Of a stretch of 64,000 bases of DNA, positions 35,493 to 48,000 are shown one piece after another. The notes beneath the pieces were generated by a model. That model worked only from the letters and a program-made list of their open reading frames with translations, ran no database searches and was not told where the DNA came from. The stretch's first letter is position 1. Every line of letters starts with the position of its first letter. Source of the stretch: Neospora caninum Liverpool (lineage: Eukaryota; Apicomplexa; Conoidasida; Eucoccidiorida; Sarcocystidae); contig NC_018394.1 of the NCBI RefSeq assembly GCF_000208865.1, positions 3,661,797 through 3,725,796 of the forward strand, in the 5' to 3' direction. The translations under genes and the position numbers were made by a program.

Positions 35493-36683
35493 ATGGCTCC
35501 ACCTCGCCCCCTGTGTCAAGTCATTCGAAAGCGGAGGATGGGCGTCCGCCATGTTGCAGGATGGGGCGCGGTGACAGTTGTAGTTGTGGCTTTGTTAGTA
35601 TGTTTCGGGCTCGAGCGGCGGGAGCACGGCTCTAAAACGGACCTTCCAGCGGGGTCGACGTTTGTTAAGGCCGCGACCGAGGATTCCCAAGAAGACTTAT
35701 GGAATGATGATATGTTTGAACTCTTCAAGCCGCAGTACGAGCAGTACATGCAGGACTGTCCGCTGTACTTTTACCGTCGTACCTGTGGCACACAATCAAG
35801 TGGAAGCGTACAGGTAATTGTACCTCTCCACAAGTGGAAGCTGCACGAGTTGACATCAGAAGAGAACGTTACGAATTTCATGTTGTTCATAAGGTTTATT
35901 CTTGAGACGTTTTGGAGAAAAGTCGTGAATGTCGACTCGGAGAATCAGGTGGTTATTATTGTGGACATGAAAGGCTTTTCAGCCTCTAACATGTTCTTCT
36001 TGTGGAGTGGCATGTCACGAGCGTTCAATCTCGCGAGCCAAACGCTGAAAAGAGCTTCTGGCAAAAGCTGGTCAAAAGCATACTTAGTAAATGCTTCGTA
36101 CTCTGTGACCAAGCTGCTAGATCTGCTCTCAAGTTTTGTTCGTATACGGAGGCACGATTTGGTCGTACTCCCCTCCACAGAAGACGACGATGCCCAAGTT
36201 TTGCGGAAGGAACTCGGAGCGAAGTGTCTCTGGGTCGGCTACGGGGGAGATAGCACTGTAGGACTCGGTGAAGCCGCTTTGCAAAGGAAAGTTACAAAAT
36301 TTGTCTTCCAGGGTGGTGATAAGTCAACCGCCACTGAATCACCGGAGGCGACAGGCACAGCAGAGGGAACCGTCAATGAGTACACAGATGTTGCAGAGGA
36401 GACACAAAAGGTGACGGATGGATCGACAGCAAAGACGGTGGACGGAGACGTTGGCAAGGATGCAGCAAAGGCGCATTCGACACAAAGCAGAGCTAGAACC
36501 GGCCATACGGCCACCGCGCGGAAACGGCGACGAGGCAGCAACGCTGGCACAAAACCAAAAAAGGATGATGGAGGGGATAACATCCATGACCATGGGCGGA
36601 AACGTCACCGAGGAAACAATACGACCACAGAAATAACACGCAGTGACGGATTGGTGAACGAAATGGACGGTGCGAGGAGTTGA
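35493..36683 (+). CDS. Membrane-anchored CRAL-TRIO domain protein
   Basis: Single exon, 396 aa. The start is the first ATG downstream of the G tract (MAPPRPLC). Residues about 25-42 (GAVTVVVVALLVCFGL), preceded by a basic patch (RKRRMGVRH), make a signal anchor. A CRAL-TRIO lipid-binding fold spans about residues 105-255: VVIIVDMKGFSAS is the hallmark central strand, followed by AYLVNASYSVTKLLDLL (family ..YIINAPW.F..LW.L..P), DLVVLPSTEDD, and LGAKCLWVGYGGD (family LP.EYGG). These domains bind phosphoinositides or other small lipids in a closed pocket and move them between membranes. The last 130 residues are acidic then basic and disordered, with KRRRG and KRHRG clusters. The membrane anchor suggests it faces a secretory compartment or the vacuole; most family members are soluble, so this layout is unusual. 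No N-terminal CRAL-TRIO-N helix bundle is obvious. The ligand cannot be told from sequence. Confidence 0.75.
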   Translation: MAPPRPLCQVIRKRRMGVRHVAGWGAVTVVVVALLVCFGLERREHGSKTDLPAGSTFVKAATEDSQEDLWNDDMFELFKPQYEQYMQDCPLYFYRRTCGTQSSGSVQVIVPLHKWKLHELTSEENVTNFMLFIRFILETFWRKVVNVDSENQVVIIVDMKGFSASNMFFLWSGMSRAFNLASQTLKRASGKSWSKAYLVNASYSVTKLLDLLSSFVRIRRHDLVVLPSTEDDDAQVLRKELGAKCLWVGYGGDSTVGLGEAALQRKVTKFVFQGGDKSTATESPEATGTAEGTVNEYTDVAEETQKVTDGSTAKTVDGDVGKDAAKAHSTQSRARTGHTATARKRRRGSNAGTKPKKDDGGDNIHDHGRKRHRGNNTTTEITRSDGLVNEMDGARS

Positions 36684-38423
36684 GGTCGTTGTGACAATCG
36701 TGTGGAAGGAAGTGAATAACTTTTTGGTGAGCTGTATTCAGCTGTGGATGAAGGAGCGGTTCAAATTCTTCGCTCCACTGTACACCGACATTGCTCAGCG
36801 TTAGCAAATGGGAATAATTGACAGAAGACGCTACGCTTGGTATGAACCGGCATATTCAGGACCCTCAACTGGATCTTTCCAGCTGCACGCTAAAGACGCT
36901 AAGCAGCTGCGGGTCTTCCCAGCAGCAGGTGTTTGTCATGTAAATGGAACATGTGGGAACGTGTGACTCGCAAGCCACCATAAGTTGTCGCTTATGGCAT
37001 GTGTGAAACAAGAAGGCCTTTTCTTTGAAACAGCTGCTCGAATACCCACTTGTCGTTGGCGTAGTGGCTGCGTCCGGCTATCGAGCGGCGATTGTGATAT
37101 GGCCTCTAGACGTGCAGATTTAGCAGTTGTGATGTCTTCGGTTGCGATGGCGACGTGATAATGAGGCGGTTGGAGACTTTTTTTCTCAGATGGTGCACCA
37201 GCAGACACGAGCGCTTTCGAATACGAATGAAAGTTGATCGTATGTCGATGCATTACTTTTTCCTAAGTTGAAGGTTTTGGCGGGGTTGGACGAAAAACGA
37301 AGACTGAATCCAACTCGACGATTGACACCCGCTTCCAGGACGCTTTGCGGGTGAGGATGCGTCGTGAACGGTGGTGGGACCTGTGAAGAGCCCCATGAAA
37401 TAATCACCGCACCACAATGCAGCCATGGAGTCTGACGGTGTTATGATTGGCTGGTCGTGCTGGCGTGGAAAGATTGCGTCGATGGGACGGAACATCCGTG
37501 GCAAAAGCAAATACATGCACGCGTTCTTTTTTCTCGTGTCAGTAGCCGATGGACATGTCCCTGAGGAACTTTCCTCAGCATTGCCAGAAATGAACAGGAA
37601 CGTTGGCTTCTGAACGACAAAGCGAGGCGCCCTACCTGATGCAGCACACTCGCTTGTTTCCCAGTAACTGTCTTTTTTAGCGACGGCATCCACTGACAGG
37701 GGTGTGCTTCGTCGAACCGTAGGCAGTGGCGCCTCGATCTTTTGCGTAGCGTGTATGTTAACAGCAGCTTCGGCGCCAGCGCTGCTTCTCTCGCGTCTAA
37801 ACTGTCCACTGAGAGACACGCGATACCCCCGTTGCTGACGCACTGAGGGACAGTATTCCCACATCGAAGCACAATAGGGGACGCTGCTCAAGTAGGGGGG
37901 AAGTGCGTGGTGGCTTCATGAGCATCTGCAACCCGCAAGTCAGTAACTGACACTTGCTGCTTGCCGAAGAGTTGGTTATTCAGATTGGCAAGTCCCCAAG
38001 CTGACGTGTGGAATAGGACTGAGACCCCAGAAACTCCTACCTCCTGCCACTCTCGTGGCCATCGGCGATTGCGCGGTGACGAGCACGCGTATCGCGATAT
38101 CTCTCAGCTCTGAAATGAAGTTTAACCGCGGGAGCGAACGGTCAACCGCAGTCGCGCTCGCTTCCGTTCTAGTTTCCCGGGGACCGAACACCCCTGCTTA
38201 GTGAACACTGCTTTAACTGAATAACGGTAGAAATTATACAGGGACACTGCTATACATAACGTTACCTATTGATGATAAGACAATTGTATGGGGGCTGCCA
38301 GATTTGCTGTCAGCTGTCTGTACAGTGGCATGCTGAGAGGTGTCCGTTTCTTGTGTCCACGCATGACCCGACATACTTTGCACAGGCTACCGACCCATCC
38401 TTCTACTTTTGACGTATTCCAAG
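36684..38423. other. Intergenic, one unassigned open frame
   Basis: Holds a 212-codon open frame on the minus strand (37891-37253) of mixed composition with no domain, signal peptide or splice support; I do not call it a gene. The rest has no coding signal. The right end should contain the promoter of the secreted-protein remnant at 38424. Confidence 0.4.
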
Positions 38424-39500
38424 ATGAGGAACACTGTGGCTTTAACTCTTTTGTCGCTAGCCGCTATCGGCGCCCCAGCTGCTGCTCAAATTCGGGTATC
38501 ACCTCCGGCAATGCAGGCAGCACCGGTTCCGACCAGTGCAGCCGTTGCAAACCAAGCTGGTAACAAAGCTTCTTCTGCTCTTATTTGGAGTTGTATCTTA
38601 GATGACTTCACTGTACGCTTCAGTCAACCCCAGTAACCCGTTGAAGAATGCAGCAGGTACCTGTCGTTTGCCAGTGTTGTTCACCAAACCTCACTTTAAT
38701 CGATGACCTCAGCGGAGCGCCTTGATTCTCTTACAAAAGGTTCGCTTTCTAAACAAAACAAAAGTGTTACGGGAATTAAGCCCCACGCTTCGGACAGGGC
38801 TCGAGGATGCCATGAAGTCAAACCCGTTTTTTCAGCTGACGGGCCTGTCGATGCAAATTAGAGAACTTGCACTCACGAATCCCGGTAAGAGCTTCCGGAT
38901 TCTTAAGACAGTCTTCCTCACTATGCGTGCATAATTTTTAGACGCCATCAAGGGAGCTGGCGTGTATGTAGTGAACGCACCGAAGCCCTCTGCTGAAAAT
39001 AAGTGGGACAGCATTTTAACACGTTGAAAAGACCACTTGCCTGAAGGGGGCTTCAGGAAAATGACACAGTTATTTGCCGACCAGGGCGTCGAGGACATTT
39101 TGCAAGGTGTTGATAGTCCCCCAGGTGAGACAGCGAATAAACATTCACCGCATCAATTGACTGCTAATGTATTTGTCACAGTTAAGATGCAGAGAAAAGA
39201 GGAGGAAGTGAGTTAGCGAAGGCAGCTACTGTGCCCTCGTCACCCGATGCAACACTTTTGCTCAGGAAGCGAAACTTGATTACGAAAAGCTTATGGACCC
39301 AGGAAATCAGTCGGACCTTCAAAAAGCACTTCCGCCACAGGCAAGCCAGTTGGAAATACCAGCTGTGGTTCAAGGGCAAACGCACACTGACTGCTCCGAA
39401 ATCAGGAAAGGCTGCGATATGACCAACAAAGAATAGGGCAAATCAAGAATCAGATCTCTGTCTACAAGAAAAACGTCGAAAGGGCTAAGAAAGCAATCAG
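38424..39500 (+). pseudogene. Decayed secreted helical-protein gene
   Basis: It begins with a clean signal-peptide exon (38424-38612; MRNTVALTLLSLAAIGAPAAAQ) with a GTACGC donor in phase 0. A second coding-like segment starts at 38713 and reads FLNKTKVLRELSPTLRTGLE and FQLTGLSMQIRELALTNPG. The same frame continues to 39124 (AIKGAGVYVVNAPK, LPEGGFRKMTQLFADQ, EDILQGVDSPP) up to a GTGAGA donor, but is broken by TAA at 38932-38934 and TGA at 39025-39027. The TAA can be skipped as a 57-nt in-frame intron (38885-38941), but the TGA cannot be avoided that way. A third segment (about 39204-39500) uses two frames: CALVTRCNTFAQEAKLDYEK in one, then RLRYDQQRIGQIKNQ and YKKNVERAKKAI in another before a GTAAGC donor, so a frameshift near 39.40 kb is also implied. 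It could instead be a short functional gene stopping at 39027. The family is not recognised. Confidence 0.5.
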
Positions 39501-39954
39501 GTAAGCCGAACGAGCAAGATTACGTAAAGGTTCACGCCAGTTCCTGGTTTGTAGAAAAAAGGCGGAGGCACGTGAGCAGTAGGCTCCTCTTTCTAGATGG
39601 TGTGGGGTTCCTCTGTCGTGGTCGAACTCTTCCAAACATTAACGATGTGAATGCGTTTGACATTTCATTCTCAAGGAAGGCGGGGACACAGCGATCATGA
39701 ACTGGCGCTAGCCTTCATCTTCCTGATTCTCAAAGTTCTCAGCCGGTTTATCGAGAAACCAATCTGTTGAATTTTTGTCACACAGAAAGAAAAGGACAAA
39801 AAGGATCGCCCATGCATGAACGCGGACGCTTCAAATGCCTGAGTTCGACTGGTGTTCAGCAGGGGTCAGAGTTACTGAATCGCTGACACAATAGGGTACC
39901 ATAGCAGCTCAAAAGCGAACCGCAAACAACTGAGGGCACATTCCGTCACGAAAA

Positions 39955-42900
39955 TCACGTGGGACGGCCAGATACAGGCGAAGGCCTTTGGATAGCAGAT
40001 GGGATTACCTTCACCCCGTCGACGTCGAGGAGTCGTGCTAAGCTCACCTCTAGATGACGAGGCAAAGAAAGGTCTCCCTGAAACACATGACATCCAGCGC
40101 ATCAATACATAAGCTAGCGAAACACTTCTACGTGTCCAATTGCATACAACCGTGACTCTGCAGAGAGATTCTACCGTACCAGTGGAGACCACGGATCCGA
40201 CAATGCGTCAAGACCGTTGAAGCCGATTCCTGTACGAAGGCACATGCATGACACCACAGAGGCGGTCATGTATGTGACGGTGATACTTTTGAGCCCACAT
40301 AGACAACAAAAGTTCATCAACTTACCAGCTTGCTTGCTTTTGGAGGTGATGCTAGCGAGTGAATCCAGTATTTCTTTCAGTGTCCTGAGCAGATGAGACA
40401 TCAGTTGTGCGCGGATAGTATTATCATTTGCAACGCCTTTGGACGACGAAAAACAGAGCGAAAACTGTTGTAGGGTTCACTGGTCTCTGGCAAGGGGGTT
40501 GCCTCTTACCTCTCTCCGTTCACTATATTGCCATCCATGTTCTCTCCAAGGCGCTGAAGGCACCGCGCGATTGCCCGGGTTTGGGAGGCTTCTGCCAGTT
40601 GCTCGATGCACGCTAGATCGATTTCTGTGCCGCCATAACTTATAGCGCGTCGCGCCGCTGCTTTGACTTTCCCATGCGGATGCAAACATCCTTTTAGAAA
40701 AACAAAAACAAAGATACATACATATAAACACAGCCACTTCCAAACAAGTTCAAAATGAATGCATTCTTTAGATCCATGTAGAAATCTATCCCACTTCGCA
40801 CTGAGGGGAGCAATCCACTCATGCTCACCTGTTTCCAGAACCCGATGTCGAAAAACGCCGAAGAGGTCCGCAGTGGTGTCGCCCGGAGTCTGAGCCTGAT
40901 CATTCCATCCAGCAGCTCAATACGACAGCGTAAAGTTTAAAAGGGTCATCATCGGCTAGTTTTATACCATTGGCGCTGCAGATTAGACCTACCGTTGCCC
41001 GCGCCTTTTGCATTTCCATTGATGTCTTAAGGGTCGCTGATATTTCCTTTGCCTTCTCTGTCACGCAGTACGCTTGATAGCTGTCCATCATGATCACGTT
41101 ATCGGCCACCTCGAAAAAATCACCACTTCCGCCAACAACCATTATTGTCGAAATTCTATATTGATTGACCAGCGGCCTAATTTTGAAAATAAATGGCGTG
41201 ATAGGCTCCTTCTCCTTGGCTGACAACCACATATCATCAACAGGACCGAAAAGGTGAGTCTCCAAATGACGACGATGCATTTCACCGCCGGTGTACAATT
41301 CCTTTAGAAAAACGTACCGACGAGTGCTTGCATTCGTGTGTCTCGGATCATGAAGTTTGTGGCGCATGTATCTTCGTCGACAAGCAACGTCGTCGCACCT
41401 AGCTCCAGGGCTTCCATTATGTTGGCGGCCTGAGAGGTGCTGCCGGAAGCGTCAGCCGATGAAAAGTTGTCCGTGGATTTGCCGAAAGGGAGATTGTTGA
41501 TGAATGGACTTATGTCTGCGGCACAGGGACACTACTGTTGCACGCAGCATGAGCCCAGTGCCACAGTACAGCACATAAAAGTGAACCCATAGCGTCTGAA
41601 GTCGCGGCGCATCCAGGCTTACCTACTGACGTAACTGCGCGCCCGTCTTCGGCGCGTATCTGCAAGGGAACACCACGCCAAGAGATCCGCAGTTGCGGTC
41701 ATGTTCGGCCCGTCGCATTAGCTACGCAAACGAGGCGCATTTCATGTGCGGGCGTAGCTCAGCCATCTTGCATACACCCTCGTAGTCTCACCTTGACGGC
41801 TCCTGGATCAGTGACAACGAATTCACGTCCGTCTCCCGGAATCTTGTTGTACACGCCCCACTGCAACGCTTCCAGAAGTGTAGACTTTCCGTGGAAACCG
41901 CCCCCAACAATTAGCGTGATGCCGGCTGGTATGCCCATTCCCCTGACTGCAAGTTCACGCCACAGTTCGCACACACGAATCAACAGTCACACATTTAACT
42001 CATGTATTCCAGGGGCATCTGAGACGTGCACATCTAAGTGAACTTTCCCTTACCTTGACCACGGTTGGGGAGGCCTATCTGCACTTCTAGGGACGGCGGC
42101 GACTGAAATAAGACGAGGTGGTCGTCCTGAAAGGTATAGACAAAAAGACATCAAATCCCCCGTCAGTATTGCCTTGGTGTCAGCGAGCCGCCGGAAGATG
42201 TGAAACCGTATTTTGCATAGATCTATTGTGCATCGGTTCGTCGTAAAGGCGACTGGACGACACGACCTTGACGCACCTGATGATGGGTCAAAGGACGGTC
42301 GTCCACGCCAGACCGGCGGGGCAGGCACGCTCCGTTGATTACAAAGGCAACAAGCCCATACTTTGCCAGTGACGCCCGTAGGTCTGAAAGGGACAATAAT
42401 GAGGCGCAGCGCAAAACGTCTGAACGAGGATCGCAGGGTTTGGCACTGAAGTGAACAAACTGTGCACAGACGAAACAATCAGTTAGAAACCTGTTCACTC
42501 AAACGAACGGCGCTCCGAGCAGTCGCTCCTCATGAAACTCCCGCGAGCTCACAGCATGTCGTAGAGGCAGTGTACAGCGATTCGCTCTAGGCTCACGCTA
42601 CGTGCCGCCTCTAGAATGGGGTGAGGAGGGTTCATTGTAAATAGTCGCCTACACTCTTGATCTTCGACACTTTGTATGTGGGCTTCGAGGTCCTTCGCCC
42701 GTTGTCGGGAGAAGTACATGGCTGCTCGAGCAACCGCTGGAAGACGTTCACACAGAAGCTGTGCTGCGCGGCGCCCTTCAATTGATCGCCCTCGAGCCTG
42801 AAGGCCAAGCGCCGAAACGCACGCGCGGATCTTGTTGAAAAGCTACGCGGCGCATCTCGCACCTCCTCATGGGTGGACGGGCCAGGACGCCAAGTTTTGC

Positions 42901-45031
42901 ACACTCACTGGAACCAGATTCGCAAACAGCGGTGCCTCAACGCTCACTGTAAGACTAATACAGACGCGTTTCTGCGAACCTCTGTGTTACAAGTCCCGAC
43001 CAAGTCAAGATCGCCTACCGGCAGCGAGACGTTGCAACGGGCCTCGACGGCATCCTCCGTTACGATCATCGACGTCCTGCGCAGAACATGCTGGCTAGGC
43101 TGGTCAATCCGAATGTCGCCTCCCTGCAGACACGGGAGCGGCCCCCATGGGAAAACAGCCAGTCGTGGAGGATTTCACAGCATGGGACGGGGAACCTGGA
43201 ACAAGGAAGTCAAGGCAATCCCTGGAGTGTCTCGCAGCAAACGCGGGATTCTCGGTTTGAAGTGTCCCTCTTCAAAGCCGCTCAGCCTGCCACAGCCGCA
43301 AACAGACGTCCCCCTTGATGCACACGGAAACCCGTTTCACTTTCAAGACGGCTGCGGGGGCCGTCGATCCCCTGGCACCGAGGGGCGAACCCCAGAGGAC
43401 GTGCGGGAACGCGATCTCGACTTGTCTCATACACAGAAGAGCCCCTCCAAGTCACTGTGGGCTTTGGCTATCGCGCACCTTGCTGCCGTGCCAGCCTCCT
43501 CCCTCGGCCGCTTGGTCCATGCCTGACTTCTGAATGGCGTGGTGAAACGCCCGTGTGAGGAAGTCGCACAGCGCGATGTTCCTGATCTCGCTTTCGAAGA
43601 GGTTTTTCGGGAACCTAGCACATCAAGGAGGCAGAAGAACGAAGCTTCGTTTGAACTGGCGAGGAAAGAACAGTGAGGAGGACAGAAACTCGCAAAGGCC
43701 GCAGGCGGACGGGCGCGTTCCTCTTCCTCCGTAATTTGAAGACGAAGCGGAGGCCACTGATTGCCTGTGATGCCTCTCCTCTCAATCTTTGCTGGAATGC
43801 ATCCTCACTGCGCATGGCTCTGGGGCAGCCGCAGCCGAAATCTGCTCGGCGGAGCGAAGGGGTCAGACTGCACCCTGCAGAAAGAAGACAGCAAAACTGC
43901 AAACGAAAAGCGCTCAACAGTTATCACACACGCACCCGAAGAGCGCCTGCCGCGATAGTTGTTCTGTGTGTATGTTTCGGTGGGGGAAATGCCGGAAGAG
44001 GTTTGCGCACCGGAGCGAGACAGAAACGAAACAGTCAACGAAGAGTTGGAAGCCAGCCTCTGAGCGGAGCAGTTCACCAAGCAGCATACGAGCGCTCCTG
44101 AAGCAACGCTGGCTATTGCGTCCCGTCCACGGGAAGCCATGCACGCAGGAACAGACAAATGCGTATGCGCAGGCGGAGGTAGTTGCATCATGCACTTGTG
44201 GATCACATTTGTACACCTTTCCCGGCACAGAACCTCCACACTCGCCGTCTGAGATTCAGAGAACATCGCGGTTTCGCTGACTCGACTACTCTGGGGGTCC
44301 ATCATAGAAGACCGTTCCTAGGGGATTCGCTGCCGGTTCCATGGACTCGCGGGCCTGCCTGCGCCAAAAAGAAGTTCTCTTGGTTTTGGTGCTTCCGCGA
44401 GCTGCGCACCGCGCAGCCACAAGGGTCCGCCACACTGCGTCGAGCTCGTTGACGTTCGGTTCCGGCCAAGGGAATTGGAACGAGGGATCTTGCGAGCTCT
44501 GGAAGTCTTAATTCGTCGTGTAGAGATAAACGGAAGGACGACAGAAAAAGCGTTTTTTTCTTAAGGTCCCAGCAGCGCCTCTTCAGTGAACTCGCTTGTT
44601 TTGTGCGAAGAGAACTCGCCTCGTCCCTGTCGCACACTCACTTGTCAATGAAGAGCTGGAACTCCTCCAGTTGCCATTCGCCCATCAAGTCTTTGTACGC
44701 AGGATACGGCTTGCCTGGTTCACGCAGTCACACACAGCAAAGGGCGACTCTGAGGCACTCCGCAGTGCCGGGGCCTTCGCTGCATCCCCGTCCCTGCCAG
44801 CAGATGCCCAGGTGCCTTGAAAAGCCCGACACACACGCTTAAGGGACCCAACCCGAGAGTCCTTCCTCTCCTTTTCGACGCAGAGTGCACACAGGCACGA
44901 GAAAGAAATACGCCGGCACGGGCACATGAGAGTCCTGCGCTACCTTCAAGGCGTTGGAGTTCAGAACGCAGACTGGAGGCTCCTGTGCGAGGTCGACTTG
45001 GTGGCCCGGAAGAGGCGTAGTTGCCCGTTTC
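39955..45031 (-). CDS. Predicted ABC-class P-loop ATPase (PF09818-type), N terminus incomplete
   Basis: Reverse-strand exons, phases checked: 45031-44944, 44714-44642, 43874-43809, 43614-43479, 43123-43019, 42797-about 42655, 42383-42277, 42126-42054, 41946-41792, 41659-41623, 41515-41318, 41219-40993, 40895-40829, 40624-40510, 40384-40326, 40229-40180, 40077-39955. The joined protein follows the bacterial 'predicted ATPase of the ABC class' from end to end: LRSELQRLEGKPYPAYKDL, VQSDPFAPPSRFRL, IRNIALCDFLTRAF, RIDQPSQHVL, LVAFVINGACLPRRSG, FQSPPSLEV, Walker A GGGFHGKST, YNKIPGDGREFVVT, IRAEDGRAV, DISPFINNLPFGK, signature-like ASGSTSQAANIMEAL, Walker B LLVDEDTCATNFMIRD, AKEKEPITPF, VVGGSGDFFEVAD, LACIEQLAEASQTRAI, GLDALSDPW and GDLSLPRHLEVSLARL. 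All ATP-binding motifs are intact; there are no membrane helices, so it is a soluble ATPase. Its cellular job is unknown in the family. Phase does not close between 42655 and 42383, so one exon there is missing or misjudged, and the start lies upstream of 45031. Confidence 0.85.
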
Positions 45032-48000
45032 CTGAGGAACGAGACGAAGGAGGGTCAGCGAAGCGACATTTACGGGATATGCACGCGGACCGTTTCCGGG
45101 AGGATTCCGAGTGCAAACCTAGCCGGCCTGGTGGTCAGCGGTGCGCACCGCAAAGTGGTTGCTACGCTTGACGCCCCATTCACACTGAGGGCGGGGAAAA
45201 CGGCAGGACACGAACACCCTCCGACTAGAGTCGGCACGAACCACAGGTTTACGCGGAAAACGATTTGCCACTGTTCACCTGTTCACTGGCGCGACCAGTG
45301 GGAGACGGCCATGCAAGAGCGCGACAGAGCGGCACGAGCCTGGAGACTCTGCAGCGCACTCCCCTGGGCTCTACAAAGCTCACACCGCGACCGTCTGCCG
45401 AAGGAGACAAAGAGAGTGTGTTCGGCCACCGGGTATCTCTTGCGGTGATACCCCTGTGCACTGCTTGTTGAATCGCGAACGCCGTGGCCGCAGTGGGATT
45501 TACCTCCGTAAACGCCTGGCGACTTCCTCCTCCAAAGGAGTCGTCGTTCTGCCGCCGCTTACTCCGCCCGCCGCCTGAGTCGACAGAAAAGCAAGCGCAT
45601 AGGGTTACGATCAGTCGGACAGATTTGTACAGGAAATGTCAGCCGTCTCTATTCTGGAGGCCCCCGGAATTAACTCCTTTGGCAGCGCGCGCAGGGGTTC
45701 GGCCCACAGCCACCGTGGCGTCGAGATAGGGCCGTCGGCGCAGGATAGGAAATTCGCGTGTGGCATGATACGCCAGTTTTTTTCGTAGATCGGTGGGGTC
45801 AGAGAGTATATCCCACCAAAAAACACGAAAGGACTGAGTTTGAGGGTTGAACTGAGAGTGGAGGATTCAGTGCACAAGGCATAGCACTAGATGTTGCATG
45901 CGCTCTGCCCTTGCCTGGACACGTGTGTGCTTTCTCACGCAACATCGAGGTTCTGTCTGCCTAGGCTCCTTACCGTACAGCGCCTTGTAGTACGCACCAC
46001 GGCCCGACTGCAGAACAGCAGACATTCGCACGGACAAAATTCGCGACACAGACGGCCCGGAAACAGGCCACCACACAGGTGGTTCTAAAAGTCTCTTGAG
46101 AGCCTTCTTCCCTGCTCGGTTCTGTATTCACGGAGAGCCCCGTCGCCTTCTCTCGCTTCGCTCTGAAATCTGGAAGGCGCAACAAACCCCCGCTGCGAGA
46201 CCGGGGGATTGTAAGCTAGCGAAGACGACCCTCTCGCGGTCCGCCGTTCCGCGGCGACGATCCCAAAACCCTTGTACCGGAAAGAAGAGTTTGACCGAGT
46301 AATACGCAGTGTATGTACAGTTTACCATTTTTGTCACGCGACTTTGTGGACGGAGTTCAAACGACGGGAGACAAGGGTCGGGTAAGCGGAGTGCGTTTCT
46401 TTTGCCTCCAGTTCCGGTCCGTTCTCGGGAATGCAGCAAATCTGAGGTGCACAAAGGAGAGAGGATCGAGACAGCAACTGCAAGAGAGGGCGGTGTCGGA
46501 GTCTTGCTTTTTGTGGGCAAGCGGAGGCGTTTTGCGGCTGTGTACCGGTGGCAGCGACAGGGACGCCCTCGACGCATCAGTCGACGGACGCATCCTGCAG
46601 GTTCTTGACAGAGAAAGAAAATCCCGCCTCGCAGTGGACTGCAGTTAACTGAGGGGAGAAGGCGGGGGAGCGTAGGAGATGCAGAGCGCAGAATCGACGG
46701 ACCGCAGCGCTCGTGCCCGTGAGACGGCGTCACTGTCAGCCCTCGCTTGATCAGAACCCTCAGCACACTTCAACTCCGCGCCGTTTCTTCACGCCACAAG
46801 TACGCACATACCTGGTAGTGGGCCGAAGTCTTCCTCGAATCAGAGATCCCGGCCAGTCGCGATGCGCATCTCTCAAACTTCGCCTGCTTCAAGTCGCAGT
46901 GAGCGCATCCACGCATGCATCAACTCATACAGACAAACGCCCAAAATGCCTATACTCCCATCCACACATCCATGCATCTATTCATCTCGGAACGGAAATC
47001 CACGTCTACGTGGTTGTCTATCGACACCTGAGCGCGCGGTTGTGTCTCTGATCGGCTCCTCACGCTGAGCACATGACGCCGAGAGACAGAGAAGCAGTTG
47101 CAGCCTCGGACGGGCGAAAAACACGGGCCAGAGAGATGTGGAAGCGAAGGGTAATAATGCGTCTTGCGACACACACGCGATGCAACGAAGATTCCCCGGT
47201 TGCCCATTCTAAATTTATCTGTGGAACTCCTTGGGCGACAGATTTTCCTCCATCGATTTTGCACGGTCTCCAAGCGACAGCATGTGCTTACGGTAGACTG
47301 GGCTGCCTCTTCGCAAAGAAGCACGCCAGGAGTCACAGCGTCGAGGGCGGGAGAGGCGTCGCGAACTTCACAGAGAGGAAGCGAGGAAGAAGCGATACCC
47401 GCGGCTTGCGTACTGGTTTTAGTTTCTACCCCTCTAGATTTGATTGCTCGTGGAGAACGTTCTTTTTTTCGCCCAACCTATCATTGTCCGTGGGGTGGGT
47501 CGGTACAGGCATCGAATGGAGAGGTCGGCCAGAGAGTTGTGACGGGGCCGTCTTTCTGCGGATTTCTGTGTTTTCCTCGTTTTTTTCATCGTCTTTCCTG
47601 AAGCGTATATTCTGTAGCAAGAAAGCCGCATGTCTGAGGAGATCCTGTCTTTTTCGCGTTTCTGTTCACTTGGGGCTCGTCCCGCGCAGCGTCTCCACTT
47701 CTCGCTCTAGGGTTGAAAAGGCCTTCCCGGAGCGCCGTGCCCCAGTTCCCCAAGGTTCTTTCCGACTTGTTCTTTTTCTGCGGAAGCATCGTGTTCCTTG
47801 CGCGTTCAAAGGTGCCCGCGGAGGCCCAACCGCCTCTGTTGTTTCGATTCCCTTTTCGGACTCGCCGCGCAGGTGTGCGTTGTGACCGTCTGTTTTTTCC
47901 CGTCAATTTACGGTTTCGCCTCCGAAAGCCCGCGGCACAGATTGATGACCAAGCCGCAAACAGTCTGTTTTCCGCTGCGCTTTCGATCGCAAGTGTGTCT

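Noticed and set aside
46128..46766. 212-codon minus-strand frame upstream of the ATPase
   Set aside because: No family similarity and no splice phase linking it to the exon at 45031; may be leader sequence.
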